The notes under the pieces were generated by a model. That model did no database searches and was not told the DNA's origin. It was given only the letters and a program-made list of their open reading frames with translations. A DNA stretch of 64,000 bases from Chromatiales bacterium (GTDB lineage: Bacteria > Pseudomonadota > Gammaproteobacteria > Steroidobacterales > GCA-2729495): positions 372,001-436,000 of the forward strand of contig JACKNI010000001.1 in the NCBI GenBank assembly GCA_024234935.1, in the 5' to 3' direction. Below, one piece after another: positions 49,417 through 57,132 of this stretch. The position numbers and the translations under genes were made by a program. Positions within the stretch are counted from its first letter, which is position 1, and every line of letters begins with the position of its first letter.

Positions 49417-50046
49417 TTAGCCTGCGCTATTCTGTGTCGCTGCGACGCTGACCGGTACAAAAGCCGCGGTGTCTACTTGCGCATAACTGACTTCAACGAC
49501 AGTCAGTTCTTCTGTTCCGGCAGGTGCGTGAAATACGATTGTGTCGCCGATGCGCGCCTTCAGAAGCGCGCGCGCCAGTGGCGAAACCCAACTGATACGG
49601 CCGAGAGGCAGATCGATTTCGTCGACCCCGACGATGGTGATCGTATGCAGCTCGCCAGTCTGGCCTGAATAGGTGACCTTGGCGCCGAAAAACACCTGAT
49701 TGGCGCGCTCACCGCGCGGCTGTGCCGGATCAATGACTTCAGCGAGGTCGATGCGCTTGCCGAGAAAGCGTATACGACGGTCTATTTCCCGTAGTCGCCG
49801 CTTGCCATACTGATAGTCGGCATTTTCGCTCCGATCGCCATTGCCGGCTGCCCAGGAAACGACGGCGGTCACCGCGGGCCGTTCCTTGTGCAGCAGGTAC
49901 TGCAGCTCGTCCTTCAGGCGCTGAAGGCCGCCAGGCGTTATGTAGTTTCTTGATCCGGTCGGCAGCGCCGGCGCAGCCGACCCCATGCCACCGCCATCGT
50001 TTTCGTCATCATCGGGATCAGGTTCCCGGGTAAATGCCTTGCTCAT
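49417..50046 (-). CDS. greB: Transcription elongation factor GreB
   Basis: GreB stimulates RNA polymerase to cleave backtracked RNA. The 209-residue product has an N-terminal coiled-coil domain with NGDRSENADYQYGKRRLREIDRRI (the acidic tip residues Asp and Glu in GDRSENAD) and a C-terminal FKBP-like domain (WVSPLARALLKARIGD). The motif YGKRRLREIDRRIRFL distinguishes GreB from GreA. It has a roughly 30-residue acidic, glycine-rich N-terminal extension and a short Ala/Gln-rich tail not found in E. coli GreB (158 residues). It is divergent from the cyclophilin gene across 91 bases. Confidence 0.93.
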   Translation of the reverse strand: MSKAFTREPDPDDDENDGGGMGSAAPALPTGSRNYITPGGLQRLKDELQYLLHKERPAVTAVVSWAAGNGDRSENADYQYGKRRLREIDRRIRFLGKRIDLAEVIDPAQPRGERANQVFFGAKVTYSGQTGELHTITIVGVDEIDLPLGRISWVSPLARALLKARIGDTIVFHAPAGTEELTVVEVSYAQVDTAAFVPVSVAATQNSAG

Positions 50047-50097
50047 CTCTCATTCCCTGCTGCCCGGGCAAGCTTACGCCACCGGCGGCCGGGCATC

Positions 50098-50106
50098 TGG
50101 TATAAA
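50098..50106 (+). promoter_or_regulatory. Extended -10 promoter element for the cyclophilin gene
   Basis: TGGTATAAA matches the extended -10 form TGnTATAAT, 31 bases before the GTG start at 50138. No good -35 is needed or seen. Confidence 0.5.
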
Positions 50107-50137
50107 CAGGCCCCCTTCAAGTATCTGGAGTCGCGCC

Positions 50138-50617
50138 GTGGCCACAAAGCAGTATTCAAGTCCGCCCGCCATGCAGGTTGAGACCGATCGCACCTACAAG
50201 GCGGTGATCGAGACGGAAAAAGGCAGTATCGAAATCGAGCTGTTTCCGGAGCATGCACCCATCACCGTCAACAATTTCGTATTTCTTGCCCGGGATGGAT
50301 TCTACGATGGCGTGGTTTTCCATCGCGTGATTGCCGATTTCATGATTCAGGGCGGCGATCCGACCGGGAGCGGCCGTGGGGGACCAGGTTATCGCTTTGA
50401 GGATGAGTTTGAGGGCAATCCCTTGCGTCATGAGCGTGGGGTGATCTCGATGGCCAATGCCGGTCCCGGAACCAACGGCAGCCAGTTCTTCATCACGCAT
50501 GGGCCGCAGCCGCACCTGGATGGGCGGCACACCGTGTTCGGCAAGGTCAGCAAGGGCCTCGATGTCGTCGATTCGATAGAGCAGGGCGACTCCATGATCA
50601 AGGTAACGATCGACTAG
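50138..50617 (+). CDS. Peptidyl-prolyl cis-trans isomerase (cyclophilin type)
   Basis: Cyclophilins accelerate proline isomerisation during folding. The 159-residue product has FHRVIADFMIQGGDPTGSGRGG, NGSQFFITHGPQPHLDGRHTVFG, the usual active-site Arg, Phe, Gln and His residues. The start is GTG at 50138, giving MATKQYSSPPAMQVE, a common N-terminus for this subgroup; CTGGAG lies at good distance. No signal peptide is seen, so it is cytoplasmic (PpiB-like). It converges on the Rieske oxygenase across 84 bases. Confidence 0.93.
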   Translation: MATKQYSSPPAMQVETDRTYKAVIETEKGSIEIELFPEHAPITVNNFVFLARDGFYDGVVFHRVIADFMIQGGDPTGSGRGGPGYRFEDEFEGNPLRHERGVISMANAGPGTNGSQFFITHGPQPHLDGRHTVFGKVSKGLDVVDSIEQGDSMIKVTID

Positions 50618-50642
50618 ATCGCGGTCACCGCAGCAAGGCAAG

Positions 50643-50675
50643 AAAAAGGGGTGCCGGTATTGCTACCGGCACCCC
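50643..50675 (-). terminator. Intrinsic terminator of the Rieske oxygenase gene
   Basis: GGGGTGCCGGTA (50648-50659) and TACCGGCACCCC (50664-50675) form a perfect 12-bp stem with a 4-base loop; AAAAA at 50643-50647 gives a U-run on the minus strand. Confidence 0.85.
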
Positions 50676-50701
50676 GATTCGCTTCAGGAGGCTGGAGTGA
50701 C

Positions 50702-51904
50702 TTAAGCCTCGTCAGCCGCCTTGCGTGCAGCGCGGTTCTTGAACAGGGGGACTGCCTCAAGAACCCAGTTGCCGCTGGTACGACGGCCCGGCGACGGGAT
50801 CGCATACATCATGTCCTTGCCATGACGTGCCTTGAACGTATTCCAGTCGATACGCCATCCCTTGTCGTCAAACTTGGCCAGCCAGTCGCGGTAGGCGACG
50901 ATGGCCTTGTCGGCCGGCATCAGCACTTCCTTGGTGTTGCTCAACGGTGTCAGCTTGGGCTCGAGGTCGACCAGAAGGGCGATGTCCTGACCCGCAATGA
51001 CCTTGTTGCGCGCATGGATCGGACCGTCTTTCTCCGGCTCAAGCAGGAAGTTCCGCATGTTCAGGAAGAAGATCTTGGTCTTGTTCTCGTCCACCGGCTG
51101 CTCGAAGAAGTACTGCCGGAACATCTTGTCTTCAGTGATGGTGATATAGGTCGGCATGATGTTCGGACCATAGGTACCGCCACCGGCAAAGATGTTGCTG
51201 CTCTGGGTCTTCGTGTTGCCCCAGGGCGTCGGCTGTCCGCCTGCCGTTATATGGTCTGATTGCGGCAGCGGCGGGGAGTCGAACTCGTGCATGAACCAGA
51301 AGCCCCAGCCCTGGCGGTGATCCTCGGTCTCGTATGGGCGAACCCTGTAGGTATCGCGATTGAGGGCCGAGTGACCGTGGGTCGGATGAACGAACTCATT
51401 GTGGGCCGGATCAAGGCCGTTCTCGATGGAACGCTCGAAGTAGTAGTCGACTTCAAGTACCAGCACCTGGTTGGCACGCCAGCCGGGCTTGCCGTATTCC
51501 TCGATCTCGAGCAGCGGCGGACGCGTCGCTTCCGGTTCATCGCCCAGGAAGGCGAAAACGATGCCGTACTTTTCCTGCACGGGATAGGAGTCGACTTTGG
51601 CGCGCGGCGGCGTCTTGGTGCCGTAGCCAATGGAGGGAATGTTCTTGCATTCGCCGTCACCACCGAATTCCCAGCCATGGTATGGGCAGACGATGCAGTT
51701 GTTGACGATGCGCGGCCGGCCAGCCAGCGACCAGCCGCCACCGAGCGATGCACCACGGTGGGTACAGGTATCGCTCAGGACATGGGCATTGCCTGCGTCG
51801 TCACGGAACGCAACGAGATTGCAACCAAGGACCTTGACCTTCTCGGGCTTGCCTTCACCGAGGTCTTCACTGCGAATAATCGGGTACCAGAAATTTATAT
51901 ACAC
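50702..51904 (-). CDS. Rieske non-haem iron oxygenase, catalytic subunit
   Basis: The 400-residue product has an N-terminal Rieske [2Fe-2S] domain, Cys47-x-His49 (CTHRGAS) and Cys73-x2-His76 (CPYHGW), and a mononuclear iron site of the form N-x2-D-x2-H-x4-H with Asp165, His168 and His173. Such enzymes hydroxylate or O-demethylate aromatics or steroids using O2 and electrons from a separate reductase. No reductase or ferredoxin gene lies beside it. The start is the GTG at 51904, because AGAGGAG lies 8 bases before it; an in-frame TTG at 51934 lacks a site. An FNR-type palindrome lies 76 bases upstream. Substrate unknown. Confidence 0.9.
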   Translation of the reverse strand: MYINFWYPIIRSEDLGEGKPEKVKVLGCNLVAFRDDAGNAHVLSDTCTHRGASLGGGWSLAGRPRIVNNCIVCPYHGWEFGGDGECKNIPSIGYGTKTPPRAKVDSYPVQEKYGIVFAFLGDEPEATRPPLLEIEEYGKPGWRANQVLVLEVDYYFERSIENGLDPAHNEFVHPTHGHSALNRDTYRVRPYETEDHRQGWGFWFMHEFDSPPLPQSDHITAGGQPTPWGNTKTQSSNIFAGGGTYGPNIMPTYITITEDKMFRQYFFEQPVDENKTKIFFLNMRNFLLEPEKDGPIHARNKVIAGQDIALLVDLEPKLTPLSNTKEVLMPADKAIVAYRDWLAKFDDKGWRIDWNTFKARHGKDMMYAIPSPGRRTSGNWVLEAVPLFKNRAARKAADEA

Positions 51905-51945
51905 GCCATTTACTCCTCTTGAGAATTTCAGCAAAACTTGAGTTA

Positions 51946-51988
51946 TTTATCGCTTAGCTGACCCGGAAACACCCTGATCTAGATCAGG
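51946..51988 (-). promoter_or_regulatory. FNR/CRP-family-type palindrome and -10 element upstream of the Rieske oxygenase
   Basis: CCTGATCTAGATCAGG (51973-51988) is a perfect 16-bp palindrome that contains TGAT-N4-ATCA, the core of FNR/ANR/DNR boxes (TTGAT-N4-ATCAA), with the outer T changed to C. On the minus strand GATAAA (51951-51946) sits at the distance expected of a -10 element if the palindrome is centred near -41.5, the class II activation geometry. The start codon at 51904 then has a leader of about 35 bases. The site and spacing are seen; the regulator is inferred. Confidence 0.55.
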
Positions 51989-51995
51989 TCCGCTT

Positions 51996-52026
51996 ACTTC
52001 ACTTCACTTCACTTCGACTTCACTTC
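51996..52026. repeat. Short tandem repeat of ACTTC
   Basis: Four consecutive ACTTC units (51996-52015), one G, then two more ACTTC units (52017-52026). It lies between the FNR-type palindrome and the 3' end of the RIC-type gene. It is too short to be a minisatellite and could vary by slippage. Confidence 0.7.
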
Positions 52027-52038
52027 AAGTCATTCAAG

Positions 52039-52067
52039 CCGGCCCGACTCCAACGCAGTCGAGCCGG
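52039..52067 (-). terminator. Hairpin just after the RIC-type gene
   Basis: CCGGCCCGACT (52039-52049) and AGTCGAGCCGG (52057-52067) pair over 11 positions; the one mismatch becomes a G-U pair in minus-strand RNA. It starts 5 bases after the stop at 52072. No U-run follows, so it may be a weak terminator or a 3'-end stabiliser. Confidence 0.45.
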
Positions 52068-52071
52068 TCAT

Positions 52072-52800
52072 TCATTTGTTCCTTCCCAGCTGCGCATCCA
52101 GCGCACGCGGGAACAGCACCCTGTTTTCCTTGTACATGTGCTCGACCATGTCCTGGTCGAAACGCGCAACCGCGGCAAGCATCTCTTGCCAGGTATCATC
52201 GGCGCCGGGCGGTGCCCTGTAACCGTCGGTGTACTCGCGCATCTTCTTCAGCGATTCGAGGGCTGCCTCATGTTCGGTTTCCATGCAGGCAATAGGGCCT
52301 CCGACTGCGTCACCACAACGTGTGGGCTTGACCGCGCTGCGGAGCGCCAGATCCCGTACCATCGCAAACAGGGCCTCCTCCTCATGGGCCAGATGTGACT
52401 CCAGTTCGGTGGCAATGTGCTGCATCTCCAGCTTCAGGGCCGCAAGTCGCCCATTGTCAGCCTGCGCTGCTGCAACCTCGCTGGTCAGCCGCGTCAGCAG
52501 CGGGAGATTTTCCCGCAGATAACGGTGATGAACGTCTTCAATATGCTCGACGAGCTCGAGCAACGACATTGCCTTGAATGGCGCGATATCAATCGGAGGG
52601 GTTTCCTCCGCCATATTGGCCGACTGCAGCATATTGAGCAGAATTCCCGGATTGAAGCCGAAGTTCCAGCACAGCTCACCGATGGTGACTTCCGGATCGT
52701 CACCATCCCGGAAAATACCCGTGGAAATCAGGGTCCGCATCACTCCCGGCGGACCATTCTGCAGGTCTGCAACTTTGCTGCGTGAGGTCAGTGTCAGCAT
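52072..52800 (-). CDS. Hemerythrin-domain di-iron protein, RIC/YtfE-like (iron-sulfur cluster repair)
   Basis: YtfE/ScdA-type proteins repair iron-sulfur clusters damaged by nitric oxide or oxidants. The 242-residue product has an N-terminal DUF542-like segment (TIGELCWNFGFNPGILLNML), though without the usual paired cysteines, and a C-terminal hemerythrin helix bundle with HIEDVHHRYL, LESHLAHEEEALF, METEHEAAL and MVEHMYKENRVLFPRA, which supply the His/Glu iron ligands. The ATG at 52800 has GAGGAGACC before it. The frame stays open upstream across the divergent trpB, which is only an antisense effect. It lies upstream of the Rieske gene on the same strand. Confidence 0.85.
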   Translation of the reverse strand: MLTLTSRSKVADLQNGPPGVMRTLISTGIFRDGDDPEVTIGELCWNFGFNPGILLNMLQSANMAEETPPIDIAPFKAMSLLELVEHIEDVHHRYLRENLPLLTRLTSEVAAAQADNGRLAALKLEMQHIATELESHLAHEEEALFAMVRDLALRSAVKPTRCGDAVGGPIACMETEHEAALESLKKMREYTDGYRAPPGADDTWQEMLAAVARFDQDMVEHMYKENRVLFPRALDAQLGRNK

Positions 52801-52980
52801 TTTTTTGGTCTCCTCGGCATGGCGTTCGCATGACGCGCAAACCGGGCCGGCGTCATCCTTGACGATTACAACATGCCTCAGTTGCCTGATGAGCCATATA
52901 AGGGTTTTTACGCAATCGGCGCAACCCGAGCCTGATATGCTGCATCCTGCATAAACCCTCAATCTACGCGGAGTGAGACG

Positions 52981-54330
52981 ATGACGACCAAGTTTCTGTT
53001 GCCGGAATCCGAGCTGCCGACGCATTGGTACAACGTGGTGGCCGACCTGCCCACCCCGCCGCCGCCACCGCTGGGTGCAGACGGCAAACCGGCGACGCTC
53101 GACGCCCTTGCGGCGATCTTCCCGCCCGGACTGATCGAGCAGGAGGTGAGTGCCGAGCGCTGGATCGAGATTCCGGACGAGGTGCGCGAGATTTTCAGGC
53201 TCTGGCGCCCGAGCCCGCTGTATCGGGCGCATCGCCTGGAGCAGGCGCTGAAAACCCCGGCCCGGATCTACTACAAGAACGAATCCGTCAGTCCGACCGG
53301 CTCGCACAAGCCTAATACCTCGATTCCACAGGCTTATTACAACAAGCTCGCCGGCATCCGGCGGCTCGCGACCGAAACCGGAGCCGGGCAGTGGGGCTGT
53401 TCGCTGGCGCTTGCCGGTCAGTTGCTCGGGCTTGAAGTCCGCGTCTATATGGTCAAGATCAGCTATGAGCAGAAGCCGTACCGGCGCTCGATGATGCAAA
53501 CCTGGGGTGCCGAGGTCTTTGCCAGTCCAACCAATCTGACAGCCGCGGGTCGACAGATCCTGCAGAGGAATCCCGACACCCCGGGTTCGCTGGGGATAGC
53601 CATCTCCGAGGCGGTCGAGGAGGCCATCGGGCGGTCCGACACAAACTATGCGCTGGGCTCGGTACTCAACCACGTGATGCTGCACCAGACGGTTATCGGT
53701 CTGGAGGCACGCAAACAGATGGCGCTCGCAGGTGACTACCCCGATGCCGTGTTCGGCTGCTGCGGTGGCGGTTCAAATTTCGCCGGTATCGCCTTTCCGT
53801 TCTTCGCCGACAAGGCTGCCGGGCGCGAGGTCCGGCTGGTGGCGGTTGAGCCGACTTCCTGCCCGACGCTGACCAAGGGCATCTACGCCTATGATTTCGG
53901 TGATGCCACCGGCCTGACGCCACTGCTGAAAATGCATACTCTGGGCCACGATTTCGTGCCGCCGGGTATCCATGCCGGCGGGCTGCGCTACCACGGCGCT
54001 TCGCCGCTCGTCAGCCAGCTGGTCGATGCCGGGCTGGTCGAAGCTGTGGCCATTCCGCAGCTGGAAACCTTTGAAGCGGGCCTGCTCTTTGCGCGTACCG
54101 AAGGGATCGTGCCAGCACCTGAATCCACACATGCCATCGCAGCCACAATCCGCGAAGCGCGGCGCTGTGCGGAAACGGGGCAGAGTCAGGTGCTGCTGCT
54201 GAACCTGTCAGGCCACGGCCATTTCGACATGAGTTCCTATGACCGTTACTTTGCCGGGGAACTGCGCGACTACGACTACCCTGCGGAAGCGATCAAGGAG
54301 TCCCTGGCGCACCTGCCCAAGGTTGGCTGA
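52981..54330 (+). CDS. Tryptophan synthase beta chain-like protein TrpB2
   Basis: The 449-residue PLP enzyme has the Lys motif GSHKPNT, the phosphate-binding CCGGGSNFAG and HAGGLRYHG, the pattern of the TrpB2 subfamily, which is longer than TrpB1 and lacks the TrpA-contact features. TrpB2 enzymes convert indole and serine to tryptophan, sometimes as indole scavengers or with phosphoserine. No trpA or other trp gene is nearby. It starts 181 bases from the divergent RIC-type gene; I found no definite promoter in that gap. It converges on def with 14 bases between the stops. Confidence 0.9.
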   Translation: MTTKFLLPESELPTHWYNVVADLPTPPPPPLGADGKPATLDALAAIFPPGLIEQEVSAERWIEIPDEVREIFRLWRPSPLYRAHRLEQALKTPARIYYKNESVSPTGSHKPNTSIPQAYYNKLAGIRRLATETGAGQWGCSLALAGQLLGLEVRVYMVKISYEQKPYRRSMMQTWGAEVFASPTNLTAAGRQILQRNPDTPGSLGIAISEAVEEAIGRSDTNYALGSVLNHVMLHQTVIGLEARKQMALAGDYPDAVFGCCGGGSNFAGIAFPFFADKAAGREVRLVAVEPTSCPTLTKGIYAYDFGDATGLTPLLKMHTLGHDFVPPGIHAGGLRYHGASPLVSQLVDAGLVEAVAIPQLETFEAGLLFARTEGIVPAPESTHAIAATIREARRCAETGQSQVLLLNLSGHGHFDMSSYDRYFAGELRDYDYPAEAIKESLAHLPKVG

Positions 54331-54344
54331 GTCGCAGCTGTCGG

Positions 54345-54881
54345 TCAGTCCCGCGGCTGCGTCGCCGGATCCGGAAAAAGGACGGAGCTGTACCCGAAGC
54401 GGCTGAAATCGCGAATCCGCATCGGGTACAGTTTGCCGATCAGATGATCGCACTCGTGTTGCACGACGCGGGCGTGAAAGCCCTCTGCGACGCGATCAAT
54501 GGTCTGGCCCTGCGCATCGAAGCCCCGATAGCGGATGCGGCTGAAGCGGGGCACCACGCCGTTCATGCCGGGTACCGACAGGCAGCCTTCCCAGTCCTCT
54601 TCTTCTTCGGGTCCCAGCGGCTCGATCACCGGATTGATGAGAATTGTTTCCGGTACCGCGGGTGCATCCGGATAGCGATCGTTGCTGTCGAAGCCCATGA
54701 TTACGACAGCGAGGTCCACGCCGATCTGCGGAGCCGCCAGGCCAACCCCGTCGGCAGCGCCCATCGTTTCGAACATGTCGCGGATCAGCTCATCCAGCAC
54801 AGGTACGCCGAACTGAATGACCGGTTGCGCGATCCGGAGCAGTCGCGGATCGCCCATTTTCAGGATTTCACGTATGGCCAT
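54345..54881 (-). CDS. def: Peptide deformylase
   Basis: Deformylase removes the N-formyl group from nascent proteins. The 178-residue product has all three motifs: GVGLAAPQIG, EGCLSVPG with metal ligand Cys100, and QHECDHLIG with His142, Glu143 and His146. The ATG at 54881 gives MAIREILKMGDPRLL, the usual N-terminus; it overlaps the 3' end of the upstream isochorismatase-fold gene by 14 bases, so translation may be coupled. It is not adjacent to fmt, the common neighbour, so this may be a second or relocated deformylase. Confidence 0.95.
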   Translation of the reverse strand: MAIREILKMGDPRLLRIAQPVIQFGVPVLDELIRDMFETMGAADGVGLAAPQIGVDLAVVIMGFDSNDRYPDAPAVPETILINPVIEPLGPEEEEDWEGCLSVPGMNGVVPRFSRIRYRGFDAQGQTIDRVAEGFHARVVQHECDHLIGKLYPMRIRDFSRFGYSSVLFPDPATQPRD

Positions 54882-55572
54882 GGGTCTTGATTTCCGCCGG
54901 TGGTTGCCGGTCAAGCCATTCGCGCACCACATCTGCGGACTCGACATCAGCGTACTTCAGCATCAGGTCGCAGAGGCTCGCGAAGTGCGGGATCTCGTGC
55001 TTGTCCGCCACGCATTCCTCCACGACGATCACCCGGTAATTGCGCGACAGGGCATCGACGGCGCTGGCACGTACGCAGCCCGAGGTGCTGCCGCCGGTCA
55101 GGATCACGGTATCGACCCGGTGCCAGACCAACAGCGAGGCGATTGGCGTTTCATGGAAAACGCTCGCCATGCGCTTGTTGAAAATCGCGTCGCGGCCAAG
55201 ATCGACATGCAGCCGCGGATCCAGTTCGGCACGCTCCGACCCTGATTTGATGTTTTGCAGGGAGTCCGGCGTATCGGTCCGCGTACCCCAGACGCCGGCA
55301 TCGTCAGCATTGTCCATGTAGGCTACATAGGTCCAGATAACCGGCATGCCGCGGCTGCGGGCCAGGACCGCAAGTTCGTCGATCAGCGGAAGCTGCCGAG
55401 GATCGGTCTGATAGGCGGTTTTGAAAGTTGCCAGATCGGTATAGGCTCGCTGCAGATCGATATTGATCAGTGCCGCACGCTTGCCGAAACCGAACTTCGC
55501 CCGGTTCGGGTTGGCTTTTATCTGCGCCCAGTACTGCCTGGGGCTCAGATCCGACGTTTCCATTACGGGCAT
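54868..55572 (-). CDS. Isochorismatase-fold cysteine hydrolase
   Basis: The 234-residue product has the Asp-Lys-Cys triad of the isochorismatase/N-carbamoylsarcosine amidase superfamily: Asp39 (INIDLQRAY), Lys133 (FNKRMAS) and Cys166 (GGSTSGCVRAS), with the preceding Gly-Ser-Thr loop. Such enzymes hydrolyse carbamoyl or amide groups; true isochorismatases lack the Cys. A role in N-carbamoyl compound or nicotinamide-type breakdown is possible, but the substrate is unknown. It overlaps def at its 3' end and is divergent from the formate dehydrogenase genes across 66 bases. Confidence 0.87.
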   Translation of the reverse strand: MPVMETSDLSPRQYWAQIKANPNRAKFGFGKRAALINIDLQRAYTDLATFKTAYQTDPRQLPLIDELAVLARSRGMPVIWTYVAYMDNADDAGVWGTRTDTPDSLQNIKSGSERAELDPRLHVDLGRDAIFNKRMASVFHETPIASLLVWHRVDTVILTGGSTSGCVRASAVDALSRNYRVIVVEECVADKHEIPHFASLCDLMLKYADVESADVVREWLDRQPPAEIKTHGHT

Positions 55573-55638
55573 GGTGGCAGAGCGACTCGCGCGGGATAAT
55601 GGGACCGGGCATAGTCTGCCACAGGGGTGAGACTGGCG

Positions 55639-57132
55639 ATGGACAGTAAGACGATCAGCTCGCTGGCCGGACAGCGCGGGGTGCGGAGCTTCTATACCGA
55701 CCTCGTCGCTGACTCGCAGTCCGTACGGATCTGCACGGGTCTTTCATGTCATCTGGCCGGCGCCCGCTGCCCCGATGAGACTGTGGCAGCTCACCCTGCA
55801 CGGACCGTTCAATGTCTGGGGTACTGTGATCGATCACCGGCACGCCTGGCGCCGGATGGTCAGGTGATTCTGACGTCCGGCAGTGGACCGGTATCGATCC
55901 GGAACGTTGCACGGGAAGCGATCGTTACCGCCCGCATCGGCAAGGGTGATTACTCTGAACTCGCACGCGCACGGGAAGCAGGTGTCTACCGGGCACTTGC
56001 CCAAGCGCTGCGGCGTACCCCTGAAGAGGTAATGGCCGTTGTCGAAGAGTCCGGGGAACAGGGGCGCGGCGGTGCCGGTTTCCCCACCGGGCACAAATGG
56101 CGCGTTGCGGCCGAGGCGCAGGGAAAGGAGCGCTATGTCGTTGCCAACGGCGACGAAGGCGACCCGGGTTCATTCATCGACCGGCTTCTGCTCGAGTACG
56201 ACCCCCACGCGATTCTTGAAGGCATGGCCTTGTGTGCCTGGGCGATCGGCGCAAGCGAAGGAATCGTCTATATCCGCTCCGAGTACCCGGCAGCACAGGC
56301 AAGAATGCAGGCCGCAATCGTAGAAGCGCGCACGGCAGGCCTGCTCGGCACCGATATCTGCGGTGCTTCGTTCAGCTTTGAAGTGCGGGTCGTTGGCGGA
56401 CATGGCAGCTATGTCTGTGGCGAAGAGACCGCTCTGCTCAACGCCATCGAACGGCGACGTGGCGAAGTCCGTGTACGCCCGCCGTACCCCGCGGTACAGG
56501 GTTTGTACGGGCAACCAACAGTCGTGAACAACATCGAGACGCTGGTCAACATCCCGTGGATCCTTGAACGGGGTGCCGCAGCGTTCCGGAGCCTCGGTAC
56601 GCCGGCTTCACCCGGTACCAAGGCTTTTTGCTTCAGTCAGGGTTTCGCCCGACCCGGCATTGTCGAAGCCGAGTTCGGACTGTCGTTGCGCGAACTGGTG
56701 GAAACCCATGGCGGCGGCGGGTGGGATGGGAAACCGCTTGCGGGGATCGCGCTCGGTGGCCCGATGGGCAGCATCCTGCTGCCGGAAGAGTGGGACGTAT
56801 CGATCGATTACCCGGTGCTTGCGAAACGCGGTATCCAGTCCGGTCACGGCGGACTCGTTGCGCTTGCTGCCGGAAGCGACTGGCGGCAACTGATGGTTCA
56901 CTGGCTCGAATTCATGGTTGCTGAATCGTGCGGAAAATGTGTGCCCTGTCGTCTGGGTTCGGCCCAGGCACTGGCCCTGGCACAACAAACTGACGCTGAT
57001 GAGGCTCAGCGCAAACTTCCCGCATTGCTGGATCTGATTGCCAGCACCAGCCTGTGCGGCTTTGGGCAATCGATACCGGCACCGGTCGAGCGGCTGCGTG
57101 CACTGGCTGAGGCTGCGGGACCAGGCCGATGA
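55639..57132 (+). CDS. fdsB: NAD-dependent formate dehydrogenase, diaphorase (beta) subunit, NuoF-like
   Basis: The 497-residue product has an N-terminal thioredoxin-like [2Fe-2S] segment (CTGLSCHLAGARC, then VQCLGYCD) joined to a NuoF domain with the NADH-site glycine loop GRGGAGFPTGHKW (about 142-154), the FMN region GGHGSYVCGEETALL, an SLBB segment, and a C-terminal [4Fe-4S] site (ESCGKCVPCRLG and a later Cys in STSLCGFGQ). This is the layout of FdsB, which passes electrons from formate oxidation to NAD. ATG 55639 is preferred to GTG 55627 because GGGGTGA lies at good distance. It overlaps fdsA by 4 bases. Confidence 0.9.
   Translation: MDSKTISSLAGQRGVRSFYTDLVADSQSVRICTGLSCHLAGARCPDETVAAHPARTVQCLGYCDRSPARLAPDGQVILTSGSGPVSIRNVAREAIVTARIGKGDYSELARAREAGVYRALAQALRRTPEEVMAVVEESGEQGRGGAGFPTGHKWRVAAEAQGKERYVVANGDEGDPGSFIDRLLLEYDPHAILEGMALCAWAIGASEGIVYIRSEYPAAQARMQAAIVEARTAGLLGTDICGASFSFEVRVVGGHGSYVCGEETALLNAIERRRGEVRVRPPYPAVQGLYGQPTVVNNIETLVNIPWILERGAAAFRSLGTPASPGTKAFCFSQGFARPGIVEAEFGLSLRELVETHGGGGWDGKPLAGIALGGPMGSILLPEEWDVSIDYPVLAKRGIQSGHGGLVALAAGSDWRQLMVHWLEFMVAESCGKCVPCRLGSAQALALAQQTDADEAQRKLPALLDLIASTSLCGFGQSIPAPVERLRALAEAAGPGR

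Noticed and set aside
51905..51934. TTG at 51934, or the ATG near 51913, as start of the Rieske oxygenase
   Set aside because: The ATG is out of frame and meets a stop after four codons; the TTG has no ribosome-binding site, while the GTG at 51904 has AGAGGAG at good distance.
52801..53685. Upstream extension of the RIC-type reading frame
   Set aside because: The frame stays open across the divergent trpB2 gene, but that part has no similarity to the family and the ATG at 52800 has a strong ribosome-binding site.
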